From: an uncultured Burkholderiales bacterium
Lineage (GTDB): Bacteria > Pseudomonadota > Gammaproteobacteria > Burkholderiales > Burkholderiaceae_E
Direction: 5' to 3'
Assembly: GCA_903898725.1 (NCBI GenBank)
Contig: CAIUGQ010000646.1
Span: 1 to 10,059, forward strand
DNA length: 10,059 nucleotides
Both the position numbers and the translations under genes were made by a program. Position 1 is the first letter of the stretch; each line of letters begins with the position of its first letter. Positions 6,643 to 10,059 of this stretch are shown here, one piece after another. The notes beneath the pieces are model-generated. The model made no database searches, was not told the DNA's origin, and saw only the letters and a list, made by a program, of their open reading frames with translations.

Positions 6643-7737
6643 TCAGAGCCGCTCGAGCACCGCGTCGCGGATCGCGGCGGTGCCGTGTCCGCCGCCGATC
6701 TCGAACGGGCGCAGCCCGCCATCGGCGAAGGCGCCGTCGACTGCAGCCTCGATCGCGCGGGCGCCGCGCATGAGCCGGTCATCGTTGTGGCGTTCACCCA
6801 GCCAGTCGAGCATGAGGGCCGCCGACAGGAGCGCCGCGGTCGGGTTCGCCTTGCCCTGGCCGGCGATGTCGGGTGCGGAGCCGTGGCAGGGCTGGAACAT
6901 GCCGTGTGCATCGCCGATGTCGGCCGAGGGCGCCATCCCCATGCCCCCGATCAGCCCCGCGGCGAGGTCGGAGAGGATGTCGCCGAACATGTTCTCGGTG
7001 ACGAGTACATCGAAGGTCCACGGCCGACGCACGAAGTCGAGCGCCGTCGCATCGACGTAGTGATGGCCGCTCGAGATGCCGGGATGGCGGCGCGCGACCT
7101 CGTCGAAGACCCTGCGGAAAAAGGCCATCGACCGAAAGACGTTCGCCTTGTCGACGCAGGTCACGCTGCCGGGGCGGCCGCGCGCCTTGCGCCGGGTCGC
7201 GAGACGGAACGCGAAGTCGACCACCCGATCGGTCCCACCCCGGGTGATCACCATCGTGTCGCGTGCAACGGCATCGCCTTCGACGGTGCCGGTGTCGCGC
7301 GAGGCGAACAGGCCTTCGGTTGATTCCCGGATCAGCACGAAGTCGATGCCGGCGGCGCGCGGATCGGCGAGCGCACCAGGCATGCCGGGGATCGCGCGGG
7401 CCGGACGCACGCCCGCATAGAGGTCGAGTCCGACCCGCAGACTGAGTTGCGGTGCGATCTCGGTGCCGTCCGGATAGCGGATGTCGGGCCAGCCCATCGC
7501 TCCGAACAGGATCGCGTCCGCTTCGCGGGCCGCGGCGAAGGTCTCGTCGGGCAGCGCTGCGCCGCTGTCGCGGTAGTGGATTGCCCCGCCCGGGTGGGTC
7601 GAGGCGCGGAACGCGAAACCGTAGCGACTCGCGACACGTTCGAGCACCGGGCGGGTCGCATCGATCACATCGACGCCGATGCCATCGCCCGGCAGCACGG
7701 CGATCTCGTAGACATTGCGGGGGTCAGTAAGGGGCAC
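6643..7737 (-). CDS. isocitrate/isopropylmalate/tartrate dehydrogenase family beta-decarboxylating dehydrogenase
   Basis: 364 residues, starting with GTG at 7737 (AGGA about 8 nt upstream). Members oxidise a 2-hydroxyacid with a metal-bound carboxylate and then decarboxylate it. Landmarks: PGDGIG (16-21); substrate-binding arginines in LRVGLDLYAGVRPAR (R101, R111) and IRESTEGLF (R137); catalytic lysine in VDKANV (K197); metal-binding aspartates D229, D253 and D257; the family signature NMFGDILSDLAAGLIGGMGM (249-268); and HGSAPD (285-290), whose Asp290 indicates NAD+ rather than NADP+ preference. The position usually holding the catalytic tyrosine of the RE.T.G.Y motif is Phe144. Its place in a transport and catabolic cluster, without leuC, leuD or leuB-type neighbours, argues against leucine synthesis. 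A tartrate/malate-like or unusual hydroxyacid substrate is more likely, but this is inference. Confidence 0.92.
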   Translation of the reverse strand: MPLTDPRNVYEIAVLPGDGIGVDVIDATRPVLERVASRYGFAFRASTHPGGAIHYRDSGAALPDETFAAAREADAILFGAMGWPDIRYPDGTEIAPQLSLRVGLDLYAGVRPARAIPGMPGALADPRAAGIDFVLIRESTEGLFASRDTGTVEGDAVARDTMVITRGGTDRVVDFAFRLATRRKARGRPGSVTCVDKANVFRSMAFFRRVFDEVARRHPGISSGHHYVDATALDFVRRPWTFDVLVTENMFGDILSDLAAGLIGGMGMAPSADIGDAHGMFQPCHGSAPDIAGQGKANPTAALLSAALMLDWLGERHNDDRLMRGARAIEAAVDGAFADGGLRPFEIGGGHGTAAIRDAVLERL

Positions 7738-7755
7738 GTCGTGTCCTGTCGGGGG

Positions 7756-8448
7756 TCAGACCTGTCTGAGCTGGAATCGCTCGATGATGGCAATCAGCTC
7801 GCGGCCGCCGCGTTCCCGATGCTCGCGGTGGAGCTCGCGTGCGGCCACGACGTCGCCGTCGCGGATGGCCTTCACGAGTGCGTCGTGCTCCTGCGTCGAG
7901 CGTTCGGGCCGGTCACGCAGCCGCAGCGTGAACATCCGCGCGCGATGGGCGCGGTCCCAGACGTTCTCGACCAGGGACTTCAGCAGCCGATTGCCGGACA
8001 GATCGATCAGGTGGCGATGGAAGCGCTCGTCGGCCTCGGCCCAGCGCGTCAGGTCATCACGCGCAAGAGCGTCGATCATGTCGCGAGTGGCCTGCTCCAG
8101 CGGCTCGAGCGCCGCTTGGTCGGGCCGACGTGCGGCGGCGAGCTCGGCGGCCGTCGCCTCGAGCGAGGTGAGGATCTGGTAGATGTCGCGCATGTCGGTC
8201 GCAGACAGCGGCAGCACGCGCATGCCATGACGCGGCACGACCTCGATCAGACCCTCGTTCTGCAGCCGGATCAGGGCTTCGCGGACCGGCGTGCGGCTCA
8301 TGCCGAGCTCGAAAGCGAGCTCGAGCTCGAGCGCGCGGTGGCCGGGCGGCCATTCGTTGTCGAGGATGCGCATGCGGATCACCTCGTAGGCGCGATCGAC
8401 CATCGAGGGCTGCGCGGCATCGACAGGGGTGCGGGACGAGGCGGTCAT
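7756..8448 (-). CDS. GntR-family transcriptional regulator, FadR/FCD subfamily
   Basis: 230-residue DNA-binding regulator, probably a repressor of this operon relieved by a carboxylated inducer. The N-terminal winged helix-turn-helix spans about 15-80 (YEVIRMRIL, PPGHRALELELAFELGMSRT, PVREALIRLQNEGLIEV, RHGMRV), the standard GntR pattern. The helical FCD domain follows from about 85. Asp140, His144, His188 and His210 have the spacing of the D-x3-H, H, H metal site that binds organic-acid ligands in this subfamily. I chose the ATG at 8448, 7 nt after the lactonase stop; upstream extension to 8565 gives a cysteine- and arginine-rich sequence overlapping that gene. The regulator is embedded as the second gene, so it probably controls its own synthesis through the palindrome at 9501-9512. 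Confidence 0.95.
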   Translation of the reverse strand: MTASSRTPVDAAQPSMVDRAYEVIRMRILDNEWPPGHRALELELAFELGMSRTPVREALIRLQNEGLIEVVPRHGMRVLPLSATDMRDIYQILTSLEATAAELAAARRPDQAALEPLEQATRDMIDALARDDLTRWAEADERFHRHLIDLSGNRLLKSLVENVWDRAHRARMFTLRLRDRPERSTQEHDALVKAIRDGDVVAARELHREHRERGGRELIAIIERFQLRQV

Positions 8449-8455
8449 GGGCGTC

Positions 8456-9442
8456 TCAGAAATGCCAGTGCGCGAGAGGATGACCTGCGATCGGCAGGCG
8501 CACGCGCTGCAGTTCGGTGCCCAGCAGGCAGCCGAGCCAGGCCGTGCGCAGATCGGTGCCGCCAAAGGCGAGGCTGGAGATGTTCCGTAGCCGGCTCGAG
8601 CGGACCGCGTCCAGGTGCGTTCGGCTCATCGTTCCTGCCCGGTAGGCGGTCTCGACCTCATCAACATGTGCCGGGTCCGCATCCTCGATCACCACGGTCG
8701 CGGTGCCGTCGGGGGCGATCCGCAGGACGCGGTTCGACACGATGCTGGTGACCCAGGCCCCCCCCTCGACGTCGAAGCACAAGCCGTCGGGGTAGGTGCC
8801 GGTGCCGAACTGCGCCACCGGCTCGGCCGCGGCGAGCGAGCCGTCGGCACGCAGCGCGAGGCGGGACATCCGTCGTGCGAACGTCTCGTTCACGTAGAGG
8901 GACCCCCCGTCGGGATGGAGCGCGATCTCGTTGGCGTAGCCGAGACCGTCGGCGACGATGCGGGCCCCGCGACGGTCGTAGAGGACAACGAAGCCGTCAC
9001 CGCCGTCCGCCCGGTAGCCGAGTGCGCGCGGGGAGCGACGGGTGCTGACGGTGATCCAGACCCGCCCCTCGCTGTCCTCGAACGCGAAGTTCGTGGGCGG
9101 CAGGTCGATGCCGTCGACACGCTCCAGGAAGGGCCGCACGACGCCGTCTCGGGTCAGGGTGTAGACGCCGCCGTCCGACTCACCCAGATGGCACACCAGG
9201 AAGCTGCCGTCGACTCGCAGGGCGATGCCATTGGGGCGCAGCGCGCCCCCGCCGGGCATCGGACCGGCATACAGGCGCTGCCCGCCGTTCGGCTCGAGGT
9301 GCATGACGCCGCCGCGCCAGTCGGACATGTACAGATCACCACGCTTGGTAGCAAGCACACACTCTGGCCGATTGAGGCCACGGCCCGTTGCCTCGATGGC
9401 GTCCAGTCCGATCTGCCCCACCGTGACGCCACCTGCCGCCAA
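8456..9442 (-). CDS. SMP-30/gluconolactonase/LRE-family lactonase
   Basis: Six-bladed beta-propeller hydrolase predicted to open a lactone with a divalent metal. From the chosen start it has 328 residues. Candidate metal ligands match the family: Glu27 in RPECV, Asn118 in TNFAFED, Asn171 in YANEIALHPDGG, and Asp219 in YPDGLCFDVEGG. Blade repeats of the G.vw/..PDG type recur along the protein. No ATG is available near the expected N-terminus. I chose TTG at 9442, because a perfect AGGAGG lies 7 nt upstream and the open frame further 5' crosses the palindromic control region. A GTG at 9421, with AGGTGG 7 nt before it, is the main alternative (321 residues). There is no signal peptide, so it is likely cytoplasmic. 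It is the first gene of the cluster, 7 nt before the regulator gene. Physiological lactone unknown. Confidence 0.9.
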   Translation of the reverse strand: MAAGGVTVGQIGLDAIEATGRGLNRPECVLATKRGDLYMSDWRGGVMHLEPNGGQRLYAGPMPGGGALRPNGIALRVDGSFLVCHLGESDGGVYTLTRDGVVRPFLERVDGIDLPPTNFAFEDSEGRVWITVSTRRSPRALGYRADGGDGFVVLYDRRGARIVADGLGYANEIALHPDGGSLYVNETFARRMSRLALRADGSLAAAEPVAQFGTGTYPDGLCFDVEGGAWVTSIVSNRVLRIAPDGTATVVIEDADPAHVDEVETAYRAGTMSRTHLDAVRSSRLRNISSLAFGGTDLRTAWLGCLLGTELQRVRLPIAGHPLAHWHF

Positions 9443-9449
9443 GCCGTCG

Positions 9450-9455
9450 CCTCCT
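9450..9455 (-). promoter_or_regulatory. Shine-Dalgarno AGGAGG deciding the TTG start of the lactonase gene
   Basis: The minus strand reads AGGAGG at 9455-9450, a full match to the anti-Shine-Dalgarno core, followed by a 7-nt spacer and TTG at 9442-9440. This is the best ribosome-binding site for a non-ATG start in the window. Confidence 0.7.
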
Positions 9456-9500
9456 GGTTCCGCGTCGGCATCCGACGGCGGATTCTTCGTTCGATGCTGT

Positions 9501-9512
9501 AACGTATACGTT
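9501..9512. promoter_or_regulatory. 12-bp palindrome, probable GntR-family operator
   Basis: AACGTATACGTT is a perfect palindrome in the 111-nt gap before the lactonase gene. GT...AC half-sites around a GTATAC core are characteristic of GntR-family operators (for example UxuR/ExuR-type sites), and the cluster encodes a GntR/FCD regulator as its second gene. A wider 7-bp inverted repeat flanks it (TTCGTTC 9486-9492, GAACGAA 9516-9522), though its centre is 2.5 bp off that of the palindrome. On the minus strand a possible promoter overlaps: TTGCGC (9529-9524), 17 nt, TACGTT (9506-9501). Bound regulator would block this promoter. The assignment rests on motif and position only. Confidence 0.6.
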
Positions 9513-9553
9513 GTTGAACGAACGCGCAAGCGGTCTGCTCCGAAGTACCTGGC

Positions 9554-10006
9554 TCAACCGCGGCCGAACAGCGCCTGTACCGCCCGCCTGAGCCCCTCGT
9601 GACCGCCGCACCGGCATAGCTGCCCCTCGAGCAGCTCGAGCACCGCTCCGGGCTCCGGGCGCGGAACGGTCCGTAGCGCCCCGACGATCGCAACCGTCAT
9701 GCCGGCACTGCAGTAGCCACACTGGACGGCCCCGGCGTCGGCCAACGCATGCAGTACCGTGACGCCGTCGCTGCCGAGGCCGTCGACCGTGGTGACCTCG
9801 GCGCCCTCGAGCCTCGATGCGAGCACCAGGCAAGATGGCACCGGCGCACCGTCGACCATCACCAGACACGCGCCGCAGCGACCGATCCCGCAACCGGGCT
9901 TGGGCCCGGTGACGGCGAGCGGGCCGCGCAGGAGCTCGAGCAGGCGCGCGTCGCCGGCGGCGTCGACCGCGACCGGGCGGCCGTCGAGCGAGAAGTGTCG
10001 GTTCAC
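9554..10006 (-). CDS. (2Fe-2S)-binding small subunit of a xanthine dehydrogenase-family molybdenum hydroxylase
   Basis: 150-residue electron-transfer subunit carrying two [2Fe-2S] clusters, similar in size to IorA (isoquinoline 1-oxidoreductase alpha) and CoxS-type subunits. The plant-ferredoxin-like N-domain has Cys39, 44, 47 and 59 (GCGIGRCGACLV, then C59). The helical C-domain has Cys96 and 99 (QCGYCSAGM) and Cys131 and 133 (LCRCGGHEG). All eight cluster ligands are present; the usual LCRCTGY is LCRCGGH here. The start is GTG at 10006, with GGGGAG about 6 nt upstream. The molybdopterin and any FAD subunit genes are not in the window. As the gene downstream is an unrelated lactonase after 111 nt, partners should lie upstream, beyond 10059. 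It probably belongs to a separate operon that ends here. Substrate unknown. Confidence 0.94.
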   Translation of the reverse strand: MNRHFSLDGRPVAVDAAGDARLLELLRGPLAVTGPKPGCGIGRCGACLVMVDGAPVPSCLVLASRLEGAEVTTVDGLGSDGVTVLHALADAGAVQCGYCSAGMTVAIVGALRTVPRPEPGAVLELLEGQLCRCGGHEGLRRAVQALFGRG

Positions 10007-10059
10007 GGACCGCTCCCCTCACCGCTGCCTGCGGCCACCGAGCTTGCGCCCGACCCGGC
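10007..10059 (-). other. window edge, possible 3' end of an upstream minus-strand gene
   Basis: Two frames entering from the right edge on the minus strand end near the start of the [2Fe-2S] gene. One reads RVGRKLGGRRQR and stops at 10021-10019. The other is rich in Gly and Ser and stops at 10005-10003, overlapping the GTG start by four bases (GTGA). Either could be the tail of a molybdenum- or FAD-subunit gene, but the fragment is too short to choose. The ribosome-binding GGGGAG for the next gene also lies here. Confidence 0.25.

Noticed and set aside
6636..6911. N-terminal extension of the Gfo/Idh protein
   Set aside because: It overlaps the dehydrogenase gene and has no family similarity; the Rossmann motif begins right after the ATG at 6635.
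6643..7737. Calling the dehydrogenase LeuB (3-isopropylmalate dehydrogenase)
   Set aside because: The family is right, but the RESTEGLF motif and the catabolic/transport neighbourhood without leuC or leuD do not fit leucine synthesis.
5583..8751. Plus-strand open frames 5583-6773, 6595-7323 and 7447-8751
   Set aside because: Antisense to the well-supported Gfo/Idh, dehydrogenase, regulator and lactonase genes; no recognisable domains.

Overview
The window is GC-rich with GC-ending codons. All nine recognisable genes lie on the minus strand, so transcription runs from the right edge (about 10059) to the left edge (1). Gene content (a TRAP transporter, an FCD-type GntR regulator, a molybdenum-hydroxylase iron-sulfur subunit, an EthA-like monooxygenase and a DUF993 protein) and codon style suggest a free-living proteobacterium with broad organic-acid metabolism. 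A betaproteobacterium of the Burkholderiales is my best guess; an alphaproteobacterium cannot be excluded. This is inference, since the window has no rRNA or phylogenetic marker.

Layout in transcription order: (1) 10006-9554, the [2Fe-2S] subunit of a xanthine-oxidase-type molybdenum hydroxylase, probably the last gene of an operon that begins outside the window. (2) 9553-9443, a 111-nt control region with a perfect 12-bp palindrome, AACGTATACGTT, whose GTATAC core is typical of GntR-family operators. (3) A compact cluster: SMP-30/gluconolactonase-like lactonase (TTG start at 9442), GntR/FCD regulator, NAD-type isocitrate/isopropylmalate/tartrate-dehydrogenase-family beta-decarboxylating dehydrogenase, Gfo/Idh/MocA oxidoreductase, then TRAP genes dctP-dctQ-dctM. 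Gaps are 7, 18, 7 and 34 nt, followed by two 4-nt ATGA overlaps. (4) After 120 nt, a DUF993 protein (DHDPS-like TIM barrel). (5) After a further 124 nt, an EthA-like Baeyer-Villiger/flavin monooxygenase that runs off the left edge.

The SMP-30 to dctM block, probably extended by DUF993, reads as an inducible uptake and catabolism operon. The TRAP system would import a carboxylated, perhaps sugar-acid-like, compound. The lactonase would open a lactone, and the Gfo/Idh enzyme and the decarboxylating dehydrogenase would carry out NAD(P)-linked oxidations. The DUF993 protein, which keeps a lysine at the Schiff-base position of the DHDPS/aldolase superfamily, could cleave a carbon-carbon bond. The GntR/FCD protein would sense an acidic ligand through a D-H-H-H metal site and act at the palindrome. 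The substrate cannot be read from sequence. The order of steps, and whether the EthA-like enzyme belongs to the pathway, are inference.

No tRNA, rRNA, CRISPR array, insertion sequence or attachment site was seen. No gene-free stretch exceeds 130 bases.
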